Positions 23,554 through 30,600 of a DNA stretch of 64,000 bases are shown here, one piece after another. The translations under genes were made by a program, and so were the position numbers. Origin of the DNA: Thermoleophilales bacterium (GTDB lineage: Bacteria > Actinomycetota > Thermoleophilia > Solirubrobacterales > 70-9); assembly GCA_020636895.1 (NCBI GenBank), contig JACJWZ010000001.1, forward strand, positions 1,231,501 through 1,295,500, in the 5' to 3' direction. The notes under the pieces were generated by a model. It made no database searches. It saw only the letters and a program-made list of their open reading frames with translations, and was not told the DNA's origin. The first letter of the stretch is position 1. Every line of letters starts with the position of its first letter.

Positions 23554-23600
23554 CCGGCGAGTGCAATCGCGCGGGGGCACTTTTCGATTACGGGGCACAC
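23554..23600. repeat. Direct repeat left of the nuclease-like gene
   Basis: About 43 bp, sharing TGCAATC, CGCGGGG, CAC and TTCGAT-ACGGG with 24222-24262, roughly 80% identical by eye, same orientation. It lies 60 bp before the start of the VRR-NUC-like gene. Confidence 0.65.
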
Positions 23601-23660
23601 CCTACCCCCAGACGTGGCCGGATTCAACGCCGCGACGAGAAGACTGCAATAGGGTGGCTT

Positions 23661-24194
23661 GTGAGGGTGGAGCTCTTCACGAACATCGGGCCTGTGCCGT
23701 ACACGGAGTCCCAGCGAGATCAGTGGCGTGACCGGACCCTCGGCAGGCAGTGGATGCAGAGATACGAAGCGGAGCTGCCGCTGTACTTCAACGCGGAGTG
23801 CAGGCGGTTCGTCGAAAAGAATGGGCAGGTGAAACGCGCGTTCGGCTTCTTCGAAACGCTCGGGGCGATCGTGCTCTACCACGCAACGGGCTACCTCCCC
23901 TTGGATTCGACGTCGAGCTTCGTGTTCCCAGTGAAGGAGGAGAACGCGGTCGTCGAGGGGCTGATGGCACCCAATCTGCTGCGGCTCATCCGGAACCACA
24001 GCACCGAACTGGGAAACACACAGGCACCCGACACCCTGATGTACAAGCCAAATCTTAAGGACTGGTTCTTCTGTGACTCGAAAGGCCCCACGGACAGCCT
24101 GGATAAGAACCCGAACCAGAGAAAGAAGTTCGAGCAAATCGCTGAGATGAGCGGGAAGCCCGTGCGACTCCTGCATTTCAAGTCGATGGGCTAG
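23661..24194 (+). CDS. VRR-NUC/PD-(D/E)XK-like nuclease (candidate)
   Basis: 177 residues. The C-terminal third resembles the VRR-NUC fold: APDTLMYKPN supplies the PD, WFFCDSKGPTDSLDKNPN supplies D-x-K with the trailing KGPxDxL...NQ pattern, and RKKFEQIAEMSGKPVRLLHF is the last helix and strand. In canonical members the motif is ExK; here it is DSK, which is acceptable in PD-(D/E)XK enzymes. The N-terminal ~90 residues (RRFVEKNGQVKRAFGFFE) are unfamiliar. GTG start at 23661 with AGGGTGG just upstream. Base composition is clearly lower in GC than neighbouring genes. It is flanked by a ~43-bp direct repeat, as if it were an exchangeable cargo cassette. Confidence 0.6.
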   Translation: MRVELFTNIGPVPYTESQRDQWRDRTLGRQWMQRYEAELPLYFNAECRRFVEKNGQVKRAFGFFETLGAIVLYHATGYLPLDSTSSFVFPVKEENAVVEGLMAPNLLRLIRNHSTELGNTQAPDTLMYKPNLKDWFFCDSKGPTDSLDKNPNQRKKFEQIAEMSGKPVRLLHFKSMG

Positions 24195-24221
24195 CCGAGC
24201 GGTTCGCATGGGGTCATTCCC

Positions 24222-24262
24222 CGGAGACTGCAATCTCGCGGGGCACACTTCGATCACGGGCG
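24222..24262. repeat. Direct repeat right of the nuclease-like gene
   Basis: Partner of 23554-23600; begins 27 bp past the stop of the nuclease-like gene. Shared blocks: CCGG, CTGCAATC, CGCGGGG, TTCGATCACGGG. Confidence 0.65.
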
Positions 24263-24349
24263 CCATCCACTCGCTCCGGCGGTCGGTGGCAAGGGATTCC
24301 GGGCACGGGGTCGAACCTCACCTTTGGACGGCGAATGGAAGGGGGCGCA

Positions 24350-24595
24350 ATGGAAGAGCCGCAAGCGGGTCAGGATCCGGGCTGGTATCCGTACTTCAAC
24401 GGTGTGCGGTTCTTCGACGGGCAGGAATGGTCGGATCAGATTGCCTTCCACTCCCAGCGCGGTCGGGCGATTCAGGACGAGCTGAGAGCGATCCGCTCGC
24501 GCCTGGATGTACTCGTGATCTGGTTCGTCGTGTTGCCGCTCGCGATAGCGATTATCGGCGGCGTCGTCGTGCTGCTGATCGGCTACAGCGCTTGA
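24350..24595 (+). CDS. Small DUF2510-type membrane protein
   Basis: 81 residues. N-terminal DPGWYPYFNGVRFFDGQEWSD matches the DUF2510 pattern (PGWYxDP...RYWDGxxW), a short domain common in actinobacterial membrane proteins. A charged linker helix (QDELRAIRSRLD) leads into one membrane helix (WFVVLPLAIAIIGGVVVLLI) at the C-terminus. I chose ATG 24350 over ATG 24335 because GGAAGGGGG lies directly upstream at the right distance. Function unknown. Confidence 0.7.
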   Translation: MEEPQAGQDPGWYPYFNGVRFFDGQEWSDQIAFHSQRGRAIQDELRAIRSRLDVLVIWFVVLPLAIAIIGGVVVLLIGYSA

Positions 24596-24634
24596 CAAAA
24601 CGGCTGGCGGGGGCCGTCGTGCGAACATGCGTTC

Positions 24635-24952
24635 GTGACCTCGAAGGGCTCGATCTCCGGCCAGTTCCAGCGAGCCCTCACCGCCGGCAACACGATGAGC
24701 GCCTACTCCCTGGCAATGGAGCTTCCGAAGGTGCGCCTCGACGATGCTCTGCGGCTTTGCTTCCTGCTCGCTGCTGATCGGGACTGGCGCTTCGAGAAGG
24801 CGGCGAAGCGGTGGCTTGAGCGGTTCTCGGCAGAGCACCATCCGAGCCTGTCGGAGCTGCTCATGGCGGGAGCGGCGTTCGTCGAGCTCGCAAGACAGCC
24901 GGAGTCGAAGGTCGCGAGGGAAACGTTGACGCGGCTGGCGGCGACCGCATAG
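24635..24952 (+). CDS. Small helical island protein
   Basis: 105 residues, GTG start. Helical throughout: SGQFQRALTAGNTMSAYSLA, DALRLCFLLAADRDWRFEKA, AAKRWLERFSAEHH. This composition recurs in short proteins of actinobacterial mobile elements; no named function. It lies 39 bp after the DUF2510 gene on the same strand and could be co-transcribed. Confidence 0.55.
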   Translation: MTSKGSISGQFQRALTAGNTMSAYSLAMELPKVRLDDALRLCFLLAADRDWRFEKAAKRWLERFSAEHHPSLSELLMAGAAFVELARQPESKVARETLTRLAATA

Positions 24953-24997
24953 GGTCGGCAACGGTTTGCAGTGACCCAGGGAAGGGGGCGACGAGGG

Positions 24998-25420
24998 ATG
25001 AAGGTTCGTGGCGTCTTGGCGCTGATGATCGCGCTGACGGTGATTGCCAGCGGCGCAAGTGCGTCCGGTGAGGTCGAACGCAAAGGCGGCAAGATCAGCG
25101 TGGCGTGCGCGCCGTCGGACTTCTCTCGGCTCCAGTTCAAGACAAAGCCGAAACACTGCATCTTCCTCAAGCGGGGCGGTTCGGGATTCAGCTTCGAGAT
25201 CGTCGGCACCAAGTCGCTGAAGTGGAAGCACTGGGGACGACCGCACGCCCACGCCAAGGGAGTCGCGCTCTTCAACATGGGCTCGAGGCCGCGCGTGAAG
25301 GTGCTCCTGAGCGAGCCGAAGTCGATCTGCGGGCACCGCGTCTACTCCAAGGTGACGTTCAAGTTCGAGGGCGGCAAGACCTCGGACGAGAAGCTCGATA
25401 CCTGCCCGCGGTACCTGTAG
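24998..25420 (+). CDS. Secreted island protein of unknown function
   Basis: 140 residues from ATG 24998, with a signal peptide (KVRGVLALMIALTVIASGASAS). The mature part is basic and holds four Cys (ISVACAPSDF, KPKHCIFLKRG, PKSICGHRVYSK, KLDTCPRYL), likely two disulfides. Similar in style to the chromosomal secreted protein at 20023 but not obviously homologous. An exported small protein in a mobile island could affect neighbouring cells or phage adsorption; no evidence for either. Confidence 0.65.
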   Translation: MKVRGVLALMIALTVIASGASASGEVERKGGKISVACAPSDFSRLQFKTKPKHCIFLKRGGSGFSFEIVGTKSLKWKHWGRPHAHAKGVALFNMGSRPRVKVLLSEPKSICGHRVYSKVTFKFEGGKTSDEKLDTCPRYL

Positions 25421-25568
25421 ACCCACGGGGTGAGGATTCGGCTCATACCGTTGGGAGCCGTTGCCATCGCTCTGGTCTATCCGGATTCGGACGCCAGCCT
25501 GATCTGCATGCGCCCCTGAGCCCGTCATGCCTGCACGACCGGGCGTGGATATGCGGCGTGGAGCTGAG

Positions 25569-25991
25569 TCACTCGCCGCTCAGCCCCTCGGCCGCCAGGC
25601 GACGGGCGCGCCGCTCCCTGATCTCGTTGAGCCGCTGGATCCCCGGCGAGGGCGGCTCGTCGTCGATCAGCTCGCTTGCCAGCCGCATCGCCGCGACGCT
25701 TCCGGCCCTGGCCGCCTTCGAGATGATCTCGAGCAGCTCGGAGCGGTCCATCACGGCGCGGTGCTCTGAGGCCGGCATCCCCCGCTCCTTCAACCGGGCC
25801 TCGACCTGGGCGGCGAAGCGCCCATATGGACCGTGAGGGTCCTTCCGGCCGTTCGAGAGCCAGCGGTCGACGGTCCTTGAGTCGCAGCCGGCGGCGCGGG
25901 CTGCATCGGCGATCGAGCAGCCGTCGCCGATTGCGGTGACGACCTCGGCCGAGCACCGCTGGAACGTCTCGGAGGTCTTTGGCGGGCTCAT
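25569..25991 (-). CDS. Terminase-small-subunit-like HTH DNA-binding protein
   Basis: 140 residues from ATG 25991, which has an excellent ribosome site (AGGAGG, seven bases upstream). The N-terminal third is a homeodomain-like HTH: IGDGCSIADAARAAGCDSRT then VDRWLSNGRKDPHGPYGRFA, the same layout as many phage terminase small subunits. The rest is helical and charged (RAGSVAAMRLASELIDDEP). As the last gene of the island's regulator-replication unit it could redirect packaging, as TerS does in phage-inducible islands. It might instead be a plain DNA-binding protein; no large subunit is present. Confidence 0.55.
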   Translation of the reverse strand: MSPPKTSETFQRCSAEVVTAIGDGCSIADAARAAGCDSRTVDRWLSNGRKDPHGPYGRFAAQVEARLKERGMPASEHRAVMDRSELLEIISKAARAGSVAAMRLASELIDDEPPSPGIQRLNEIRERRARRLAAEGLSGE

Positions 25992-26202
25992 CGGTCGCCT
26001 CCTGCCGTAGCGGTGGTCCCTTCGGAGAGAGAAATCGGACTGCGGCGGGGTCCAAGACATGCGGGGTCCCGTGATTTCTCGGCCCCCCTCCCCCAGGGGC
26101 CTGGCGGGCGATGGCCAATAACTCCCACCGCCCGCCGGCTCACTCCGGGGTGACCACCGAAGGGCGCTTCGCCCTCCGGTCCTCGGATGGTCGGTCCGAG
26201 AT

Positions 26203-26892
26203 TCATGCCGCCGCCCTTCCGCCGAGGAGGCGCCTCACCGCAGTCGGGAGCAGGTCGCCTCTCGCCGCTCGCTGCGCCTGCTTGCGGTCGCGGACGTAGG
26301 CGGGGCTCGGTGGCGGTGCTGAGGCGAGGTCGCTTGCGAAGGTGCCTCCGAGGATCGCCGGGGTCGGGGGCATGGCTCCGAGGTCCTTGCCGGTCTTGCC
26401 TCCGAACGTCTTGCCGTCATCGGAGACCGTTCGCACCGCTCCGATCAACGGGCGCCAGGCGCGCCGCGCTGCCGCATCGGCATCGGCTGCGTCGGCCACC
26501 GCGTCGATCACGGCTTGCCGTGATGCGACTGCCTCAGCCGATGCTCGCTCCGCCTCCTCGATGAAGGCCGGGAGGTTGCGGAACAGGTGCGTGCGCAGCT
26601 CGCGCTCGGTGTCCCTGCGTGCCTTCTCCGCGGCCTCGGCTCGGTCGTGGGCCGTCGCCGCTTCGGCTCGCTTGGCCGCGATCGCCTCTCGGGCCTTCTC
26701 TGCTCTCGCCTCGGCACTGCCGTCGCCTCTTGCCGCCTTCTGCAGCTCGGTGCGGTAGGTGCTCGTCAGCGTCTTGGCCTCGGAGTTGGCCTGGGCCTCG
26801 GCGCGTCCGGCATCTCCTCGGGCGCGGCCGAGGGTCCGGAGCTCCTCCTCGAGCCTCTCGCGTTCGGTGATCGCTGCGCTCTTGCGGGCCAT
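26203..26892 (-). CDS. Ala/Glu/Arg-rich coiled-coil protein
   Basis: 229 residues from ATG 26892 (GAGGGG eight bases upstream). Residues ~5-130 are almost entirely predicted coiled coil (ITERERLEEELRTLGRARGD, AEARAEKAREAIAAKRAEAA, EKARRDTERELRTHLF). The last ~80 residues are less regular (KTFGGKTGKDLGAMPPTPAI) and end in a basic helix (RKQAQRAARGDLLPTAVRRL). No homologue recognised. Such proteins occur in phage morphogenesis gene clusters, but no structural genes are here. Confidence 0.65.
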   Translation of the reverse strand: MARKSAAITERERLEEELRTLGRARGDAGRAEAQANSEAKTLTSTYRTELQKAARGDGSAEARAEKAREAIAAKRAEAATAHDRAEAAEKARRDTERELRTHLFRNLPAFIEEAERASAEAVASRQAVIDAVADAADADAAARRAWRPLIGAVRTVSDDGKTFGGKTGKDLGAMPPTPAILGGTFASDLASAPPPSPAYVRDRKQAQRAARGDLLPTAVRRLLGGRAAA

Positions 26893-26893
26893 G

Positions 26894-27166
26894 TCAGGCA
26901 CCCCTCTCGCTGCCGAGGTCGAGGATCTTCGGGCCACCGGCCTTCTGGGCATCGAGGAGCGCGTGGAACTTCTCCGGGTTGGTCGCGATCATCTCGCGGG
27001 CCTCAGCCCTGGTGAGCGGCCTTCCCTCGGTACCCGGCTCAGGCGGTGCGAGCTGGCCGGCGATGGTGCGGCGGTCGGCCTCGGGGAGGCTCTTGAGGAG
27101 ATTCGCCGCCTCGACGATCTGCTCGGCGGTCGGCTCGTCGGTCTCGGTTGTCTCGGTGTCGGTCAT
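26894..27166 (-). CDS. Small acidic island protein
   Basis: 90 residues, not recognised. Very acidic N-terminus (TDTETTETDEPTAEQIVEAA), helical middle (LLKSLPEADRRTIAGQL), and a C-terminal segment LTRAEAREMIATNPEKFHALL that resembles short helical pieces seen near phage head genes. Its ATG overlaps the stop of the excisionase gene by four bases (ATGA). Confidence 0.65.
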   Translation of the reverse strand: MTDTETTETDEPTAEQIVEAANLLKSLPEADRRTIAGQLAPPEPGTEGRPLTRAEAREMIATNPEKFHALLDAQKAGGPKILDLGSERGA

Positions 27167-27378
27167 CGGGTTCCTTTCGGGTTGAAGGGCCGTGGTGGCC
27201 CGAGGATTCGTTCGGCGTGCTCGTCGAGCCAGCGGTCCAGCTCGGTGATCGGGACGAGGATGCGGCGGCCCATTCGGACGACGCGGATCTCGTCGAGGAC
27301 GTAGCGCTCCAGGGAGTCGAGGGAGATGCCGATGGCCTCCGCCGCTTCCTCCCTGCTCAGTGCCAGCCGCGGGGTCAT
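27163..27378 (-). CDS. Excisionase/AlpA-type HTH DNA-binding protein
   Basis: 71 residues from ATG 27378; the longer open frame to 27513 is proline-rich out-of-frame noise over the upstream gene. Winged-helix HTH_17 pattern: LALSREEAAEAIGISLDSLE (helix-turn-helix), VRMGRRILVPITELDRWLDE (wing and closing helix). Such proteins bend DNA at att sites and steer the integrase toward excision. Four-base overlaps with the genes on both sides. Confidence 0.85.
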   Translation of the reverse strand: MTPRLALSREEAAEAIGISLDSLERYVLDEIRVVRMGRRILVPITELDRWLDEHAERILGPPRPFNPKGTR

Positions 27379-27614
27379 CGCCGGGGCTCCAACGGGGCGT
27401 TGAAGAGGTGGCGGGAGAGCTGGCGGCGGACTCCCAGCTCCCACTCCTCGATTGCCTCCAAGGCGGCTGAGGTGGTGCGGCAGCGATCGAGGCGATCGAG
27501 GAGGCGGAGCCATGCCCGCTCGTCGAAGTCGGGGCGCAGGTACTCGGGTAGGCGGGAGCGGTCGGCGTTGACGCGGCGGATGGCCGTTGCGAGGGCTTCG
27601 CGGTGGGAGGTCAC
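27375..27614 (-). CDS. Small helical island protein
   Basis: 79 residues, not recognised; Arg-rich and helical (SHREALATAIRRVNADRSRL, ERAWLRLLDRLDRCRTTSAA). Sits between the ATPase and excisionase genes with four-base overlaps on both sides, so it is certainly translated as part of the operon if the operon is expressed. A co-factor of the ATPase or excisionase is plausible but unsupported. Confidence 0.65.
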   Translation of the reverse strand: MTSHREALATAIRRVNADRSRLPEYLRPDFDERAWLRLLDRLDRCRTTSAALEAIEEWELGVRRQLSRHLFNAPLEPRR

Positions 27615-28723
27615 GCGGACGCTCCGTTCATCGCTGGTTGGCTCCCAGCGGATTGAGTGGACATTGGCATGGCTTTAGACATGCCAATGCCAATCCGCTG
27701 CCACTGCCCGCGGTTGACTTTGCGCCACCGGTCCTGCTCCTCAAGAGCGTCGAGAGCGCGGCCGACGCTGCGGTCGTTGGGCTCGCGGCCGACCGCCCTG
27801 GAGATGTCGGCCCGGCTCTGGATCTCTCCCGTCCCGACTCGATCGATCTGCTCGGTGAGGGTGTCCCGGATGGGAGACGATCGGTCGGGCTTCAGCACAT
27901 CGGCGATGCCGTAATCGCAGTCGCCCTCGTCAGCGACAACGGGGAGCTCGAAGCGGTAGCCGTTGATCTCGTCGGCCCAGCTCGCGATTGAGAACTCGAA
28001 CCCGGCGGGCTCCTTGGCGAGGTTGCCCTTACCGCGGACCAAAAGCCGCCGATCGCTGTCGTCGGGGTGCTCGGCCAGGAGCAGGCTCGACCGGCTGAGG
28101 GCGTTGAACTGGTGGGAGCCGCTGAGGAGGCCTCGGAAGGTCGTGTGCGTGCCCTTGTTCGGATGCAGAGCCCCGACGGCGCAGATATCGAGATCGCGAG
28201 CCGTGCGCCGGAGAAGCCGCATCGCGTCACGGACATGCTTGGAGCGCCAGTCGTCGACGTCAGCTCCGAGGGTGTCGAGGAGCGCGTCGAAGTAGACGAA
28301 GCCGAAGCCCTCGGAGCCGAGCAGCTCGTGAAGCCGTCCCGCGTCAGCCCGAAGGTCGATCAGGTCGTCGGACTCGGAGATCGTGAAGACGCGCGAGAGG
28401 TCGGCGCCGGCGGCATGAAGGCGCGGCACGACGACGCTGTCGAAGCCGTCCTCGTCACCGACGATCAGGACTCGCGTCGGCTGACCCTCGAGGTTCCCCA
28501 CCAGTTCGCCGCAGGTGAGCCGCGCGATGAGCCACGAGATCAGCGTTCCCTTGCCGGAGCCCTCCGCGCCGAGCAGGATCGAGAGGGACCCGATCGGGAG
28601 CCGTCCCTGCCAGGCCCAACGCGTCGGGCGCACGGCCGAGAGGTCAGCCGGACGAACGGCGAGCCTGTGGGGCATTTCCACGCCGACGCCGCTCTCGTCG
28701 ACGAAAGCCTCGGCCGGTGTCAT
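27611..28723 (-). CDS. RepA/AAA_25-type P-loop ATPase
   Basis: 370 residues. Walker A GAEGSGKGTLISWLIARL at ~52-69, Walker B-like FVYFDALLDTLG, and a sensor-type region ALHPNKGTHTTFRGLLSGSHQF. The order and the LIVGDEDGFDSVVVPRL segment match the RecA-like hexameric ATPases of the RepA/RSF1010 helicase kind found in prophages and mobile islands. The C-terminal ~90 residues include a winged-helix-like piece (QSRADISRAVGREPNDRSVG). Likely replicates the excised island or drives its maintenance. Overlaps the XRE regulator gene upstream and the 79-residue gene downstream by four bases. Confidence 0.85.
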   Translation of the reverse strand: MTPAEAFVDESGVGVEMPHRLAVRPADLSAVRPTRWAWQGRLPIGSLSILLGAEGSGKGTLISWLIARLTCGELVGNLEGQPTRVLIVGDEDGFDSVVVPRLHAAGADLSRVFTISESDDLIDLRADAGRLHELLGSEGFGFVYFDALLDTLGADVDDWRSKHVRDAMRLLRRTARDLDICAVGALHPNKGTHTTFRGLLSGSHQFNALSRSSLLLAEHPDDSDRRLLVRGKGNLAKEPAGFEFSIASWADEINGYRFELPVVADEGDCDYGIADVLKPDRSSPIRDTLTEQIDRVGTGEIQSRADISRAVGREPNDRSVGRALDALEEQDRWRKVNRGQWQRIGIGMSKAMPMSTQSAGSQPAMNGASA

Positions 28724-28971
28724 GGCGCCCCGCTCTCCCCCGCCAGGAGCGCCTCAACGCTGCCCTCGCCGTCGCCGAGGATCGACAGCACGGCAACGAT
28801 GCGAGTCAGCGCTGCGCTCTTCGCCGGCCGGTAGCCACCCTCGAGGAGCCGGACGTAGGCCAACGAGCAGTTCGCCTTGTGTGCGAGGTCCTGCTGCGTC
28901 AACCCGGCGGAGCGACGTGCAGCTCGCAGGGACTGTCCGCCGATGCCGATGGGAGAATCGCTAGTACTCAT
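28720..28971 (-). CDS. XRE-family HTH regulator
   Basis: 83 residues. The HTH is SLRAARRSAGLTQQDLAHKA followed by NCSLAYVRLLEGGYRPAKSA, standard Cro/CI fold. First gene of the ATPase-excisionase operon and divergent from the gene at ~29132, so it is well placed to act as the island's master repressor or switch. No long C-terminal partner domain. Confidence 0.88.
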   Translation of the reverse strand: MSTSDSPIGIGGQSLRAARRSAGLTQQDLAHKANCSLAYVRLLEGGYRPAKSAALTRIVAVLSILGDGEGSVEALLAGESGAP

Positions 28972-29131
28972 GGCAACCAGTCTCAGCGATCAAAGGTCGT
29001 CGAAAAAGGACCCTTCACAGTGCTCAGAGGTCCCCCCGCCGAGCGGTGGACTGCTCTCGCAGATCATCGGCTCGGCGGGGCGCCCTACCTACAGACCGGG
29101 ATCGGGAATCGCTGCGCCCTGCCTCGAATCC

Positions 29132-29671
29132 GTGCCCTCCGGCCAGGGGTATGACGTCACGCCGGTCGAGCTCGCTGACTTCGAGAGATCTCCGACGTCC
29201 GTGCTTAGGGATCGGGTTGCCACCTGGCTCTTGCAGCCGCTATCTCAGGAAGAGCAGGCGCACAGCCTCGACCAGGACGATCTCGCGCAGTTGAAGGCGC
29301 TTCGCGCGGCAGCGCTCAGGGACATAGCCGGGCTTTCGCAGGTCGCCGTGGCTGAATGGATCGACGGACCATCATGCCCTCCGGTACGGCGCCGTGCGCT
29401 GCTCCATGGCGCTGAGGCCGCCTACTGGGGTGAAACGAGGGTGATCCGAGGGAGAACGGCGACGGGCAGGCGTCTTTGGGCTTCTCTTGGGGCGTGGCCG
29501 TGGTGGCCGCTTGCCGGCGGCCTGGCGGGAGTCGACGAGCTCAAGGGCGGCCTCCCTCGCCAATGGTGGAAGCGGCGCGACGTGATCGACACCTGGAACG
29601 CGTGGAGAGCGCACCCTGCGCCGGGACCGAAGTTCTCGTTTCGCGCAGCGGCCACGCCAGGCCGTGACTGA
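29132..29671 (+). CDS. Island protein of unknown function (start uncertain)
   Basis: 179 residues from GTG 29132; the frame is open upstream to an ATG at 28970, but that stretch overlaps the divergent XRE start and has poor codon bias, so it is more likely promoter DNA. A possible HTH-like segment, LKALRAAALRDIAGLSQVAV, is followed by a Trp-rich C-terminal part (WASLGAWPWWPLAGGLAGVD, WWKRRDVIDTWNAWRAHPAP). The Trp-rich part with a putative helical hairpin could bind nucleic acid or membrane. The stop overlaps the next gene by eight bases. Confidence 0.5.
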   Translation: MPSGQGYDVTPVELADFERSPTSVLRDRVATWLLQPLSQEEQAHSLDQDDLAQLKALRAAALRDIAGLSQVAVAEWIDGPSCPPVRRRALLHGAEAAYWGETRVIRGRTATGRRLWASLGAWPWWPLAGGLAGVDELKGGLPRQWWKRRDVIDTWNAWRAHPAPGPKFSFRAAATPGRD

Positions 29672-30290
29672 GCCGGACCCCACCGGCGTCTCGATCGCTC
29701 AGAGCGCCAGGCTCTTCTTCCGCGGTCCCGTCTGGTGGGCGGCCAGCATCCTCAGCTTGGTCGCCACCCTCGTCGGAGTTTTCCTGGGCGATCTCTGGCC
29801 GTGGCTCTGCCTCGGGCTTGCGTTCATCGTCGTCGGAACGTTCTCGAGCTTCCACCGGGACAGGAAGCGCCACGCAACCGACCTCGCCTCCCTCCCGCGT
29901 CAGATCGACGACCAGCTCAGAGAGGGCATGGAGCTCCTCCGTGAGCTTTCGGAGCCGGTCAAACCGAAGGAGGTGAAACCCGGGGTGTGGGACGTGCCTC
30001 TATCTGCACCGCGTGACCGTTGGGAGAAAGCCGAGAGTTTCGAGCAGCGTGGCCGCGATCTCCTCACCGCCCGAGACCCCGCCTTGCTGACCGACTACGC
30101 GGACGGGTTCAACGAGAAGTTCCGCGAGGTCCGAGAAGCGCATTCGAAAAGCGACCCTGATCCAGAAGACGACCGCCGGGACGATGCCGAGAAGATGCGG
30201 CTCTTCGCCGAGCGGCAGCACATGTGGCCGGCCGTGTGGGTCGAGGCGAGCCTTGAGGGGCTCGCGGCGGCACGGCTTCGCCTCCGCTGA
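29664..30290 (+). CDS. Two-helix membrane protein of unknown function
   Basis: 208 residues, GTG start that overlaps the previous stop. Two adjacent membrane helices (VWWAASILSLVATLVGVFL, WLCLGLAFIVVGTF) make a hairpin, followed by a long cytoplasmic helical domain (RQIDDQLREGMELLRELSEP, GFNEKFREVREAHSKSDPD). The arrangement recalls membrane-anchored effector or immunity proteins but nothing specific is recognised. It is the last gene before the right arm sites. Confidence 0.65.
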   Translation: MTEPDPTGVSIAQSARLFFRGPVWWAASILSLVATLVGVFLGDLWPWLCLGLAFIVVGTFSSFHRDRKRHATDLASLPRQIDDQLREGMELLRELSEPVKPKEVKPGVWDVPLSAPRDRWEKAESFEQRGRDLLTARDPALLTDYADGFNEKFREVREAHSKSDPDPEDDRRDDAEKMRLFAERQHMWPAVWVEASLEGLAAARLRLR

Positions 30291-30298
30291 TTCCGAGT

Positions 30299-30344
30299 GT
30301 GCGCCAGTCCGTGCGCCAGTGTGTACCGGTTTCCAGCGGTTTCC
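30299..30344. repeat. Candidate integrase arm sites, right end
   Basis: Two tandem copies of GTGCGCCAGT (30299-30308, 30311-30320), then two GGTTTCC copies at a 10-bp period (30328-30334, 30338-30344). The first motif also occurs twice near the left end (20777-20796). Confidence 0.55.
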
Positions 30345-30425
30345 GGCGGTCCTGAGCAGTTCGTGGACGAAGCCCGGCAGACACCGAAATCCCTCTATTC
30401 ATACGGGAAACCGCGTGGAGACTGG

Positions 30426-30470
30426 AGAGGCGCCTACCGGAATCGAACCGGTGTAAACGGCTTTGCAGGC
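30426..30470. repeat. Right attachment site (within tRNA-Cys)
   Basis: The 45-bp core identical to 20681-20725, here forming the 3' part of the intact tRNA-Cys gene. Integration therefore leaves the tRNA intact. Confidence 0.95.
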
Positions 30471-30498
30471 CGCTGCGTAACCACTCCGCCAAGGCGCC
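30428..30498 (-). tRNA. tRNA-Cys (anticodon GCA), island integration site
   Basis: 71-nt cloverleaf on the minus strand: acceptor GGCGCCT / AGGCGCC, anticodon stem GGC / GCC region with loop CTGCAAA (anticodon GCA), T-arm ACCGG-TTCGATT-CCGGT, discriminator T, CCA not encoded. The 3' 43 nt are the att core. Confidence 0.93.
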
Positions 30499-30600
30499 GA
30501 GAGCGACGGGAAGGGTAGCCGCCGGAGCCGCGGGGACCGAATCCGGGGTGGCCGAGTTCACCCCGGGAGCGAGTATCCGGAGCAGATCTCAGCCCCGACC

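Larger units (their letters stand above)
20681..30470. mobile_element. Integrated tRNA-Cys island (phage-satellite-like)
   Basis: A 9.8-kb segment bounded by identical 45-bp direct repeats that match the 3' part of tRNA-Cys; the intact tRNA is at the right end and the fragment at the left. Contents: tyrosine integrase next to the left end, excisionase, XRE regulator, RepA/AAA-type ATPase, a terminase-small-subunit-like HTH protein, a coiled-coil protein, a VRR-NUC-like nuclease, and small unknowns. There are no capsid, portal, tail, relaxase or FtsK-type genes. This minimal set resembles phage-inducible islands more than a prophage or an actinomycete conjugative element. Candidate integrase arm sites are found at both ends. 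Confidence 0.85.

Noticed and set aside
25569..26060. Longer start for the terminase-like gene at 26060
   Set aside because: The internal ATG at 25991 has an AGGAGG site at ideal distance, and the extra residues are not helical or conserved-looking.
20681..30470. Actinomycete integrative conjugative element (AICE) or complete prophage
   Set aside because: No FtsK/SpoIIIE-type translocase, relaxase, capsid, portal, tail or large terminase gene is present in the interval.
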